Assembly: GCF_900109545.1 (NCBI RefSeq)
Contig: NZ_FOAP01000004.1
Coordinates: 248,001 to 312,000 of the forward strand
Length of the DNA stretch: 64,000 bases
DNA from: Stigmatella aurantiaca
GTDB taxonomy: Bacteria; Myxococcota; Myxococcia; Myxococcales; Myxococcaceae
Direction: 5' to 3'
Positions 7,747 to 16,203 of the stretch are shown here, piece by piece. The notes beneath the pieces were generated by a model that searched no databases, was not told where the DNA came from, and saw only the letters and a program-made list of their open reading frames with translations. The first letter of the stretch is position 1, and every line of letters starts with the position of its first letter. Both the position numbers and the translations under genes were made by a program.

Positions 7747-8043
7747 TGTCCCGGGTGAGTAGGGCGGACGCCCGCGCTTGTCCGTTCAAGGAGTTATCGC
7801 GCTGCTCCGCTGCTCCCACAGCCAGTGCCCCCCCGTAAACCTTGGGCATTCCAGCACTTTGTTCGCACCGTCCCGCCCCACGGACGGACCGTCCACGGCG
7901 CGGACGCTGCCGGGAGGCCTGCTCTGGCAAGTGCCTGTTTTCGCAAGCCTGCGGGCGTTGGCGCGCGGCGTGCTCAGGGCTGGCGCAACCGCGCACTCAA
8001 GCGGACGGGACGCATGGTGCGTTCCCAAAGGGGAGAACCTCTC

Positions 8044-8772
8044 ATGTTCAGTCTGTTGAAGTTCAAGGAAGCCACCAGCGCCATTTCGGAGAGCACGTCC
8101 GGCGCCCGGGCCATCCCGGAGGGCACCACGCTGGAGCAGCTGCGCGGGGAGCTGCTCGAGCTGATGGCTCAGGAGAACAGCAACCACCACCGCATGGGGC
8201 AGATCTACAACCACATCGTGGAGAAGCGGCTGGCGGAGAAGGCTGGCCACAAGGACGCCCGGGAGTACTTCAGCAAGCACCTGGCGGACCTGTCCCAGAC
8301 GTCGCTGACGCTGTACGGGGCGGTGGCGCGCACCTTCAGCGAGCGGGTGGCGCGGCGCTTCGGCGTCACGTGCCTGTACCTGCTGCTCAGCTACAAAGAG
8401 GCGGCGGACGTGGAGGTGAACCCTGAGGAGCCGGGTCCCACGCCCATCGAGGTGCCGGACGAGAATGCACAGGTGACCGTCCAGCCGTTCTCGGCCTGCA
8501 GCGTGGAGCAGATGCGCCGGGCGGTGCAGCGCAAGCGCCGGCCGGCCTCCAGCAAACCCCTGCCGCCGGAGAAGGTGGAGCTGGCCGAGCAGTACAGCGA
8601 GGCGGTGGCGCTGCGCTTCCCCAGTGGCAAGGGGGCGCTCGTCAAGGTGACGGTGCGCAACCAGAAGGGCAAGGCGGTGCTGGACTTCAAGGGGGTTCCC
8701 GTGGAGCAGGTGAGCTTGCTGGCCGAGGCGCTCACGGGCGAGCTGCCCCAGGTCAACGAAGGGCCGCAGTGA
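8044..8772 (+). CDS. hypothetical helical protein
   Basis: This 242-residue soluble protein is not assigned to a known family. The N-terminal half is rich in helix-forming residues (TLEQLRGELLELMAQENSNH, then HLADLSQTSLTLYGAVARTF). That pattern vaguely recalls helix-turn-helix adaptor proteins found beside plasmid and phage replication genes. The middle is acidic and Pro-rich (EVNPEEPGPTPIEVPDE). The last ~50 residues could form a small beta-rich fold (VKVTVRNQKGKAVLDFKG). The ATG at 8044 follows a GGGGAG ribosome-binding site; the frame is open 219 bases further upstream, but that part looks non-coding. Confidence 0.65.
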   Translation: MFSLLKFKEATSAISESTSGARAIPEGTTLEQLRGELLELMAQENSNHHRMGQIYNHIVEKRLAEKAGHKDAREYFSKHLADLSQTSLTLYGAVARTFSERVARRFGVTCLYLLLSYKEAADVEVNPEEPGPTPIEVPDENAQVTVQPFSACSVEQMRRAVQRKRRPASSKPLPPEKVELAEQYSEAVALRFPSGKGALVKVTVRNQKGKAVLDFKGVPVEQVSLLAEALTGELPQVNEGPQ

Positions 8773-8873
8773 GATGAGATCTCGATGATTCTTTAGAAAA
8801 TCCACATAAATATGTATTCTGAGTTTTGCTGGTTTAATAAGTTTTACTTCGCGTCTGCCTTCAGGAGCAAGAG

Positions 8874-10304
8874 ATGATGCATTTCAAGAGAGGTATTTCC
8901 CCCGCCGCGCTGACAGCCTTGGTGCTGCTGGCCATGGGGTTGTTCAGCGACTCAGCGTTCGCGCAGAGTTGGAGCCTGACCCCTGCGCAGCGGCAGGCGT
9001 ATCTCCAGTACTACGCGCCGATCATCCTCAAGCGCGGCAACGGCAACAACAACGAGCACGGGCGCGACTGGGTCACCAACTTCGACTTCGACCGCGACGG
9101 CAACTTCGCGAACAACCGTCAGAACTGGAAGATCCTCAACCAGTACATCGATGGGGCGCAGTATGGCACGGGCGCCTACAGCCATTGGCGCATCCGCCCG
9201 ACGCTCTACACCTCGCTCATCGAGTTCGTGGATGGCGGCGCCAAGTCGCTGGTGCTCATCTACCACGTGTACCACGCGCTGGATGAGAGCGGCATCCACG
9301 ACTGGGAGCGCATCGAGATGCTGGTCCGCAACGTGGGCGGCTCGCCCGGGAGTGGCGAATACGTGGATCACGTGACGATCACCCGGCACCACGAGCACAT
9401 CGTCCGCCGCTCCTACGACAGCAGCCTGAACTTCATGCAGACGGCGACGGGCAAGCACGTGCTCATCTGGCAGGCGGAGTGGTCCACCCGCACCCTGGCA
9501 ACGGACAAGCAGGAACTGCACTTCGTGACCAACCCCTACTCCTGGGTGGGGAGCCAGCACGTGTCCCCCACGGCGCGCGCGGAGGTGAACATCAACAACG
9601 AGGACAAGAAGAAGAACGTGCACTACGCCTTCGTGCCGGAGGGCTCTCCGGCCGCGGTGAGCGCCTGGAATGCCAGCCCGCTCAACTACTCGACGGCGCC
9701 CGGCCTGGTCAGCCGCTATGACAACGAGACGAATGCCCGCTGGGGCGCGGTTCCCCGTATCACCTACGAGCTGCAGGATCTCGCCGACATCCTGCCCACC
9801 CACTGGCAATACGGGGGCTACCAGACCCACTGGCTGGACACGAAGGGCATCGACATCCTGATGGAGAGCCCCATCATCAATGAGAGCGGGCAGGCCGAGG
9901 TCAGCGCCGGGATGCAGCGCTTCTTCACCCCGTCCAGGGACTCCTCGGAGTCGAGCCAGACCGACGGCCGCGAGGGCTATCTGGACAAGACCTGGTTCTA
10001 CGGCGTCCACTCCATCGAGCGCGACGCGGACCGGTCGGGCAGCAGCGCTGACTTCAAGACGCCGGCCTACCAGACCGGAGGGCTCGACTCCCGCGGCCGC
10101 ACCCGTGGCAGCGCCAGTGGCTACTTGAACTCGCACAATGCCTTCTGGTGGCAGCACGACTACTTCGTCCACACCGGCGACGTGAACGACAAGGACAGCG
10201 CCGAGACGGGGTTCTGGCTGCCCGGTGCCTGGTACCAGGCAGCGAACGGCGGATTCGACGGCCGCTGGGTGCAGCTCTTCGACGATCGCCCCTGGGCGCC
10301 GTAG
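8874..10304 (+). CDS. secreted protein of unknown function with HDWE motif
   Basis: This 476-residue protein has a clear Sec signal peptide with a predicted AFA|Q cleavage near residue 30. The mature part opens with YLQYYAPIILKRGNGNNNEH and contains DWVTNFDFDRDGNFANN, IYHVYHALDESGIHDWERIE and DHVTITRHHEHIVRR. It is rich in Trp, Tyr, His and Asp, as expected for an extracellular protein. The segment GIHDWERIE is faintly like the HDWE heart of NPP1-type necrosis proteins, and YAPIIL recalls Vps62-like proteins. Neither similarity is strong enough to assign a function. AGGAG precedes the ATG pair, and the 100-bp upstream gap is unusually AT-rich and probably holds the promoter. A hairpin repeat follows the stop. 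Confidence 0.75.
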   Translation: MMHFKRGISPAALTALVLLAMGLFSDSAFAQSWSLTPAQRQAYLQYYAPIILKRGNGNNNEHGRDWVTNFDFDRDGNFANNRQNWKILNQYIDGAQYGTGAYSHWRIRPTLYTSLIEFVDGGAKSLVLIYHVYHALDESGIHDWERIEMLVRNVGGSPGSGEYVDHVTITRHHEHIVRRSYDSSLNFMQTATGKHVLIWQAEWSTRTLATDKQELHFVTNPYSWVGSQHVSPTARAEVNINNEDKKKNVHYAFVPEGSPAAVSAWNASPLNYSTAPGLVSRYDNETNARWGAVPRITYELQDLADILPTHWQYGGYQTHWLDTKGIDILMESPIINESGQAEVSAGMQRFFTPSRDSSESSQTDGREGYLDKTWFYGVHSIERDADRSGSSADFKTPAYQTGGLDSRGRTRGSASGYLNSHNAFWWQHDYFVHTGDVNDKDSAETGFWLPGAWYQAANGGFDGRWVQLFDDRPWAP

Positions 10305-10317
10305 TCACCCCACGGGA

Positions 10318-10365
10318 GGGACGCGCCGGTGCCCCAAGGCAGCCCGGTGCGTCCCTTCCGGTGAA
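10318..10365 (+). repeat. 48-bp hairpin repeat, copy 1 (probable terminator)
   Basis: A 12-bp stem (GGGACGCGCCGG / CCGGTGCGTCCC with one G-T pair) with a 14-base loop begins 14 bp after the stop of the secreted-protein gene and is followed by TTCCGGTGAA. A second copy, 46 of 48 bases identical, lies at 21225-21272 after the chitinase gene. The position behind genes suggests a terminator. The near-identity over stem, loop and flank suggests a dispersed palindromic repeat. The remaining 10366-10591 holds no supported gene. Confidence 0.65.
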
Positions 10366-10591
10366 ACACGGGAAGAGAAGACAGAAATCACAGTAAGCCC
10401 GGAGATTCATGCGACTGTGAGCGTGGCTTGGTCCCTGTGCAGCCACTCAAGGCTCACCTGGGCGCCGCGCGGGGCCCTTCCACAGTGCTCCAGCTGACAT
10501 GCTATCTTGCAGCCGAAAAAAGAGGGCCTGGCTGGAAGCACCTCCGCTTCCCATGGTTGAGGCGACGCCCCGTCACACCACAGGTAAGAGC

Positions 10592-12589
10592 ATGTCCGAG
10601 CGCCTCATTGGCGGCAGATACGTCTTGGAGCGAAGGATTGCGGGCGGTGGCATGGGCGCCATCTGGCTGGCACTCGATTCCCAGCTCCAGCGTCACGTGG
10701 CGCTCAAGCTGCTCGCGGACCATCGGATCTCCTCGCCGGATGCGCGGCAGCGCTTCGCTCAGGAGGCCAAGGCGGTTGCCCGGCTTCACCATCCCCACGT
10801 GGTCCAGATCCACGACTACGGCGTCGATGGCGATGTGCCCTACATCGTCATGGAGCGCCTGGAAGGCGAGGATCTCGAAGCGCTCCTGGAGCGGCGACAG
10901 CGGCTCACGCCCGCCGCCGTCGTGCCCTTGCTCAATCAAGCGGCCCGGGCCCTGACCGCGGCCCATGGGGCCGGCGTCATTCACCGGGATCTCAAGCCGG
11001 CCAACCTCTTTCTGGCGCGCATTGATGGAGAAGAGGTGCTCAAGGTCCTCGACTTTGGACTGGCCCTCTTGGATGTCGATGCCGAGGCCCGGCTCCAGGC
11101 GAAGGAGCTGGCCGGTACCCCGCGCTACATGAGCCCGGAGCAGATGCGCGGCCAACCCGGCCTGGACCCTCGCACGGACCTCTGGTCGCTCGCGGTGGTG
11201 CTCTACCGGCTCCTCACCGGACAGTTTCCCTTCTCCGCGGACGCGCTCGAGGCGCTGCGCAGCGGGAGTGTCTCCCCAGCCGTCATCCCTCCCTCCAGCG
11301 TGGTGCCCAAGCTGGGCGTGGAGGTCGATGACTTTTTCGCGCGCGCGCTGGCCGCGGAGCCTTCCCTGCGCTTCGCATCCGTGCGCGACATGGCCGCCGC
11401 CTTCTCCGAACTGGTGCTGACAGGGCAGCCCGCTCAAGCCGCGAAGATCCTGGTCGTGGACGATGAGCCAGACATCGAGCTGGTGATGCGGATGCGCTTC
11501 CGCAAGCAGATCCAGGAGGGCGCTTACGAGTTCATCTTCGCCGCCAATGGGGAGGTGGCCCTGGAGATGTTGCGCCAGCATCCGGACACGGATGCCGTGC
11601 TCTCGGATCTCAACATGCCGAAGATGGACGGGCTCACGTTCTTGAGCCGCGTCGGCGAGGTGCACCCGCTCGTCAAGGTCGTCATCATTTCCGCCTACAG
11701 CGACATGAGCAACATCCGTACGGCGATGAACCGCGGCGCCTTTGACTTCCTGGTCAAGCCCATCAACTTCCAGGACTTGAAGGCCACGCTGGAGAAGACG
11801 CTCAAGCACGTGGCCGCGCTGCGGCGCATGCTGCGGTCCACCGAGGAGAACGATCTGCTGCGGATGTTCGTCCACGGCGGAATCGTGGATCGCGTCATCT
11901 CGGCGGTCCGCGTGCCCCAAGGGGGCGTGGGCGAGCGGGTGGAGGCCACGGTGGCCTTCATCGATCTGAAGGACTTCACACGGGTGATCCGGGAGGAGCA
12001 GCCGGAAGCGGCCCTCCGGAGGCTGAACTCCAACTTCGAAGTCATCGTGCCCGAGCTGACCTCCCGGGGCGGGTTGGTGGACAAGTTCGTGGGAGACGCG
12101 GTGATGGCCGTCTTCCGGGGGCAGGGGCATCTGGGCCGGGCACTGGATGCCTGCCTCTCGGTGCGGCAGCAGCTGCGTGCCCTGGCTTTTCGCAGCGGAG
12201 ATCAGTCTCCGTATGCGCACGGGGTCTGCATCGGCGTGGCGTCGGGGGATTTGCTCTCGGGCAGCATCGGTGCCAGGGCGCTGGGCCGGCTGGACTACAC
12301 GGTGCTGGGAGACGTGGTGAACACGGCCTCACGGCTCGCCAGCCTGGCGGAGCGGGATCAAATCCTCATCCGCGAGGAGCTCGGTGACCGGCTGTCCTCC
12401 AGCTTCGAGTGCGTGGCGGTGGGCACGCGCCAACTGCCCGGCGTGAGCGCCTCAGTCCTCATCTCCCAGGTGATCTGCCGCCGGGAGCGGGTGCTCACCG
12501 TCTCGGACGCCACGCCTTCGGTGGTTCCGGCTGCCCCCAGTGAGCAGCCCGTCATGGCGGCGAAGTCTTCGGCGGACCTGGTGGAGTAA
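10592..12589 (+). CDS. Ser/Thr protein kinase - receiver - class III nucleotide cyclase fusion
   Basis: This 665-residue signalling protein joins three output or input domains. Residues 1-280 are a Hanks-type kinase (glycine loop GGGMGAIW, ALKLL lysine, catalytic VIHRDLKPANLF, DFG in KVLDFGLALL, TPRYMSPEQM). Residues 288-410 are a response-regulator receiver (VVDDEPD, phospho-acceptor Asp in SDLNMPKMDGL, VKPINF). Residues 450-630 are a class III cyclase (VAFIDLKDFTRV, VDKFVGDAVMAVF, YTVLGDVVNTASRL). The metal-binding Asp residues and the Asn-x3-Arg pair are present, so the cyclase should be active. No membrane segment is seen. An upstream ATG at 10499 is in frame, but 10592 matches the kinase start. 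The next gene is another cyclase. Confidence 0.9.
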   Translation: MSERLIGGRYVLERRIAGGGMGAIWLALDSQLQRHVALKLLADHRISSPDARQRFAQEAKAVARLHHPHVVQIHDYGVDGDVPYIVMERLEGEDLEALLERRQRLTPAAVVPLLNQAARALTAAHGAGVIHRDLKPANLFLARIDGEEVLKVLDFGLALLDVDAEARLQAKELAGTPRYMSPEQMRGQPGLDPRTDLWSLAVVLYRLLTGQFPFSADALEALRSGSVSPAVIPPSSVVPKLGVEVDDFFARALAAEPSLRFASVRDMAAAFSELVLTGQPAQAAKILVVDDEPDIELVMRMRFRKQIQEGAYEFIFAANGEVALEMLRQHPDTDAVLSDLNMPKMDGLTFLSRVGEVHPLVKVVIISAYSDMSNIRTAMNRGAFDFLVKPINFQDLKATLEKTLKHVAALRRMLRSTEENDLLRMFVHGGIVDRVISAVRVPQGGVGERVEATVAFIDLKDFTRVIREEQPEAALRRLNSNFEVIVPELTSRGGLVDKFVGDAVMAVFRGQGHLGRALDACLSVRQQLRALAFRSGDQSPYAHGVCIGVASGDLLSGSIGARALGRLDYTVLGDVVNTASRLASLAERDQILIREELGDRLSSSFECVAVGTRQLPGVSASVLISQVICRRERVLTVSDATPSVVPAAPSEQPVMAAKSSADLVE

Positions 12590-12655
12590 TCCGCCGCGCC
12601 CCCTTTCCCAACCGCACCGCGCTTCTCACGTCATGCGGTGCGCTCTGGAGGACGC

Positions 12656-14245
12656 ATGTGGCTCATCCTGAATCCCGGCCTGCTCACGGAGCGGGTTCTT
12701 CCTCTGCCCGAGGGGCTGACCACCATCGGCCGGGCGGAGGAGAACAGCGTCTACGTCCCCAACGCCAGCTTGTCCCGCCGCCACGCCCAGCTTGAGCGTC
12801 AAGGCGAGCAGATCGTCCTCGTCGACCTCAAAAGCAAGAACGGGACGTTCGTCGATGAGGCCCGCGTGGAGCGCCAGGTGCTGCGCGCGGGGGCTGCCTT
12901 CCGCTGCGGGGAGGTGTCCTTCAAGCTCATGCGTCCGGCAAGTGAGCCGAAGCCCACCTACACCCAGGAGCTTCAGACCCGGTTCTCGCCTGGAGACATG
13001 GAAGAGCTGCTCCTGGGAACGCACACCCAGGGGAATTCCGTCCTGAAGCTGCGGCAGGCGCCGCCCAGTGACGGCCGCGCCGCCGAGAAGCTCCAGGTGC
13101 TGCTCAAGGTGAGCCAGCTGCTCTCCTCGCTCGGCCCCATCGATGAACTGCTGGAGCGCATCATCCAGCTCGTCTTTCGCATTCTCGAAGTGGACCGGGC
13201 GGCGATCTTCCTGGTGGATCCCTCCGACGGGACGCTCCGCCCACGGGTGGCCCGGCTCTCCTCGGGAGAGGTTCCCTCCGGCGACTTCTACAGCCATCAG
13301 ATCATCGAGTACGTGCGCACACGCAGCGTGGCGGCGCTGTTCGCCGATGCGCTGCAGGATCCCCGGCTCGAAGGGGCTTCCTCGGTGATGGTGCAGTCCA
13401 TCCACGCTTCCATGTGTGTCCCGCTCAAGCCTCACGACGAGGTGCTGGGTGTGCTGTACGTGGACAACCTCTCCCAGTCCAACCGCTTCACCGAGGAGGA
13501 CCTGGAGTTCCTCACCGCCTTCGCCAACCAGGCCGCCATCGCCCTGGAGAGCTCGATGCTCTCGCAGCGGTTGGCCGAGGAGGCCGTGCTCCGCAACACC
13601 TACCTGCGCTTCTTCCCGGCCACCGTCATCAAGAAGCTGCAGAGCACCCGGGGCGCTCCGCTGGAGCGGGTCGCGACGGAGGTGACCGTCCTCTTCTCGG
13701 ACATCAGCGGGTTCACCTCGCTGTCCTCCCGGCTGGACCCATTGCAGGTCATGGACCTGCTCAACGAGTACTTCCCCGTGATGGCGGAGATCGTCTTCCG
13801 TCACGAGGGCACGTTGGAGAAGTACATCGGGGATGCGCTGATGGCGATCTGGGGCGCGCCGTTCCCTCAGCCCGATGACGCGGACCGGGCGCTGCGCGCG
13901 GCCGTGGAGATGCAGCATGCGCTCGCCCGGCTGAACGCACGCTGGCGGACCGAGGGCAAGCCGGAGCTCCAGATTCACATCGGCCTCAACACCGGCCGTG
14001 TCGCCGCGGGCAACATCGGCTCCGAGCACTATCTGCAGTACGCCACCATCGGGGATGCCACCAACGTCGCCAGCCGCGTCTGCAGCGCCGCCTCCGATGG
14101 GGAGATCTGCATCGCCGAGGTGACTTTTCAGCGCTGCGAGGAGCGCTCCTGGCCTCTGGAGCGGTTGCCGCCGGTTCAGGTCAAGGGCAAGCAGGAGCCC
14201 TTGACGCTGTACCGGGTGGACTGGAGCGCGGCGCCTGCGCGGTGA
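12656..14245 (+). CDS. FHA-GAF-class III adenylate/guanylate cyclase
   Basis: This 529-residue soluble cyclase has an N-terminal FHA phosphothreonine-binding domain (TIGRAEENSVYVPNASLSRR, then KSKNGTFV), a GAF domain at about 150-310, and a class III catalytic domain at about 340-525. The catalytic signatures are VLFSDISGFTSL, EKYIGDALMAIWGAP and YATIGDATNVASRV, with both metal Asp residues and the Asn/Arg pair intact. The ATG at 12656 has GGAGG just upstream. Placement 66 bp behind the kinase-cyclase fusion suggests one operon. The FHA domain could dock a phosphorylated partner, possibly the upstream kinase; that link is an inference. Confidence 0.9.
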   Translation: MWLILNPGLLTERVLPLPEGLTTIGRAEENSVYVPNASLSRRHAQLERQGEQIVLVDLKSKNGTFVDEARVERQVLRAGAAFRCGEVSFKLMRPASEPKPTYTQELQTRFSPGDMEELLLGTHTQGNSVLKLRQAPPSDGRAAEKLQVLLKVSQLLSSLGPIDELLERIIQLVFRILEVDRAAIFLVDPSDGTLRPRVARLSSGEVPSGDFYSHQIIEYVRTRSVAALFADALQDPRLEGASSVMVQSIHASMCVPLKPHDEVLGVLYVDNLSQSNRFTEEDLEFLTAFANQAAIALESSMLSQRLAEEAVLRNTYLRFFPATVIKKLQSTRGAPLERVATEVTVLFSDISGFTSLSSRLDPLQVMDLLNEYFPVMAEIVFRHEGTLEKYIGDALMAIWGAPFPQPDDADRALRAAVEMQHALARLNARWRTEGKPELQIHIGLNTGRVAAGNIGSEHYLQYATIGDATNVASRVCSAASDGEICIAEVTFQRCEERSWPLERLPPVQVKGKQEPLTLYRVDWSAAPAR

Positions 14246-14254
14246 GCGCCCAGC

Positions 14255-14935
14255 TTACTCCGCCTCCTGGTTCAACCGCTCGGGCTTCACCAGGGTGATC
14301 TTCCCCCCTTCATAGGAGAGCAGCCCCTCGCGCACATAGAAGCGCAGCCACTTGTTCGTGCTCTCGCGGGTCAGGCCACACAGGTTGGCCAGCTCCGACT
14401 GCGTCAGCCGCTGGTTGATGACCACCCCGGCAGCGCCTGGCTTCCCTTGCTGCTGGGCCAGGTCCAGCAGCACCCGGACCAGCCGCGTCCGTGCGTCCAG
14501 GAAGGTCGCATCGTGAATGAGCTGCGTGACGCGCCGCACCATGCGCGTCAGGGCGGACAGGAACTTCATGGCCAGGTGCGGACGCTCCTCCAGGAAGTGG
14601 CGGAAGTCCTCCCGCTGGAGGACGAGCAGGTCGCTCTCCTCACGCGCGATGGCGTCCGTCGAGCGCGGCTCATCGTCCAGGAGCGCCAGCTCACCGAAGA
14701 AGTCTCCCCGGTCGAGCAGCGCCAGGATGGCCTCCTTGCCGTCATCCGAGCTGAGCCGGATGGCCACCTCGCCCTTGCGGACAATGTAGAGGGCCGTGCC
14801 CACGTCTCCCTGGTGGAAGACGATCTCGCCCTTGGCATAGCGCCGAGAGCGCAAGCGCGCGGACAACTGCTCCAGGTCATCCGGTTGAAGGTTCTCGAAG
14901 ATGGAAATCTGAGCCAGCAGCTGTGAGTACGACAT
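14255..14935 (-). CDS. Crp/Fnr-family transcriptional regulator
   Basis: This 226-residue regulator has an N-terminal cyclic-nucleotide-binding fold (RYAKGEIVFHQGDVGTALYI; phosphate-binding cassette GDFFGELALLDDEPRSTDAI) and a C-terminal winged helix (LTQSELANLCGLTRESTNKW). The Arg-Ser in the cassette matches cAMP binders. The Fnr iron-sulfur cysteines are absent. It is convergent with the FHA-GAF cyclase, 9 bp apart, so it is an obvious candidate reader of the cAMP made by the two neighbouring cyclases, although this is inferred from context. The 170 bp upstream (14936-15107) separate it from the antiporter operon on the same strand and probably hold its promoter. Confidence 0.9.
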   Translation of the reverse strand: MSYSQLLAQISIFENLQPDDLEQLSARLRSRRYAKGEIVFHQGDVGTALYIVRKGEVAIRLSSDDGKEAILALLDRGDFFGELALLDDEPRSTDAIAREESDLLVLQREDFRHFLEERPHLAMKFLSALTRMVRRVTQLIHDATFLDARTRLVRVLLDLAQQQGKPGAAGVVINQRLTQSELANLCGLTRESTNKWLRFYVREGLLSYEGGKITLVKPERLNQEAE

Positions 14936-15107
14936 GACTCCGCCTCCCGAAGACAGGCTTTAGCACGAGTCCGCACCCGATCCTCGCGGACGAATGTGGC
15001 AATGCAGAGAGGGTGAAGCAGGAGAGGCCCAAAGACTGTGTGCGAGTTCACGCTCCCCCTGTGGCCTTCCTCACAGCGCCCTCGGCCAGGGAGCTTTAGA
15101 GCCTGTC

Positions 15108-15443
15108 TCACTCGGCTGCCGGAATGTCCTCGCCACGCATGCGTCCCCGGAACACCGCGGCCCGCATCAGGAACACGGTGGTGACCGGCGCGGTGAGGGC
15201 AATGAACACCGCGATGAGCAGCGCATGAAGGTAGAACTGGCCGCGCTCGAAGGAGACCTGCACTGCCGTCGCGAGCGTGAAGCTCCAGGTTCCCAGCGTC
15301 GCTCCCAGGGTGGGCGCATGGACGCGCTGAAAGAAGCTCTTCAGGCGTAGCACCCCGAACGAGCCGATCAGTGCCGCCAGCGCGCCCACCACCACGAGCA
15401 CCGCGGTCAGCGCATCCACCCACGGAGGCGTCCACCCGTTCAT
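15108..15443 (-). CDS. mrpG: Na+/H+ antiporter subunit G (MrpG/MnhG)
   Basis: This 111-residue protein has three hydrophobic segments and the family pattern GALAALIGSFGVLRLKSFFQ followed by RVHAPTLGATLG. It is the last gene of the Mrp operon, and its ATG overlaps the stop of subunit F by 4 bp. Mrp antiporters exchange cytoplasmic Na+ or K+ for H+ and give salt and alkali tolerance. Confidence 0.92.
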   Translation of the reverse strand: MNGWTPPWVDALTAVLVVVGALAALIGSFGVLRLKSFFQRVHAPTLGATLGTWSFTLATAVQVSFERGQFYLHALLIAVFIALTAPVTTVFLMRAAVFRGRMRGEDIPAAE

Positions 15444-15718
15444 TCGATGATCTCTCCGCGCAAGAGGAACTTGGACATCGCCGTGGAGCCTACGAACCCG
15501 AACAGGGCAATCAAGAGCGCCGCTTCGAAGTAGGAGCTGCTGCGATAGATGAGTCCCAGCGCGAGGATGACCAGCATCACGTTCAGGTACAGGCAGTCGA
15601 ACGCCAACACGCGGTCCTCCGCTCTGGGTCCGAGGATCATCCGTGCCAGCGCCAGCATGATGCCCAGGGCAAGACAGCCCAGGGCGAATGCCAGTGCCCA
15701 GGAGAGCAGAGGGCTCAT
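15440..15718 (-). CDS. mrpF: Na+/H+ antiporter subunit F (MrpF/MnhF)
   Basis: This 92-residue protein has three transmembrane segments and the typical core ARMILGPRAEDRVLAFDCLY near residues 25-45. The ATG at 15718 overlaps the stop of subunit E by 4 bp and gives the normal family length; the longer open frame upstream is a shadow of subunit E. It is part of the membrane-embedded Mrp complex. Confidence 0.9.
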   Translation of the reverse strand: MSPLLSWALAFALGCLALGIMLALARMILGPRAEDRVLAFDCLYLNVMLVILALGLIYRSSSYFEAALLIALFGFVGSTAMSKFLLRGEIIE

Positions 15719-16203
15719 TCGAAGATCTCCTTGAGCGGGCGCTCGTAGCGCTGCTTGATGAAAGCCACCAGCTCCGCCTCGCTCTGGATGGCGAGCACGT
15801 GCAGCAGAAGGACGCGATTGTCCGCCGAGAGCTGCGCCCAGGCGGTGCCCGGCGTAAAGGTGACGATCACCGCCAGAACGGCCAGCCCGTTGGGATCCTT
15901 CAGCTCGAGCGGAACGAGAACGAAGCCGGAACGGATGCCGCGTGACTGCTGGGTGAGGATGGCCCATGCCACCTCGGCGTTCGACCGCAACATCTCGACG
16001 GCCACCCGGCAGAACAGGCGTGCCATCACCAGGGGCTTGCGCAACCGCACGGGCGCTGGCCTGAGCTGGACGGTCACCGCGGGCCAGAAAAGCGCCAGGA
16101 CAACGCCCAGCACCAGCGTCCCCGCGCTCACCGACTGCATGAGCAATATCCACAGCAGGAGCAGTGCCACCGAGAGCACGGGGGAGGGAATGAGCCGCCT
16201 CAT
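15715..16203 (-). CDS. mrpE: Na+/H+ antiporter subunit E (MrpE/MnhE)
   Basis: This 162-residue protein has two or three N-terminal hydrophobic segments and the conserved soluble part typical of subunit E (VIVTFTPGTAWAQLSADNRV, then LHVLAIQSEAELVAFIKQRY). It overlaps subunit D by 4 bp and subunit F by 4 bp, consistent with co-translation of a complex whose subunits are all required. Confidence 0.9.
   Translation of the reverse strand: MRRLIPSPVLSVALLLLWILLMQSVSAGTLVLGVVLALFWPAVTVQLRPAPVRLRKPLVMARLFCRVAVEMLRSNAEVAWAILTQQSRGIRSGFVLVPLELKDPNGLAVLAVIVTFTPGTAWAQLSADNRVLLLHVLAIQSEAELVAFIKQRYERPLKEIFE

Noticed and set aside
7825-8043. 73-codon upstream extension of the hypothetical gene at 8044
   Set aside because: No ribosome-binding site at the upstream start, sequence is Arg/Gly/Ala-rich without structure, and a strong site stands before 8044.
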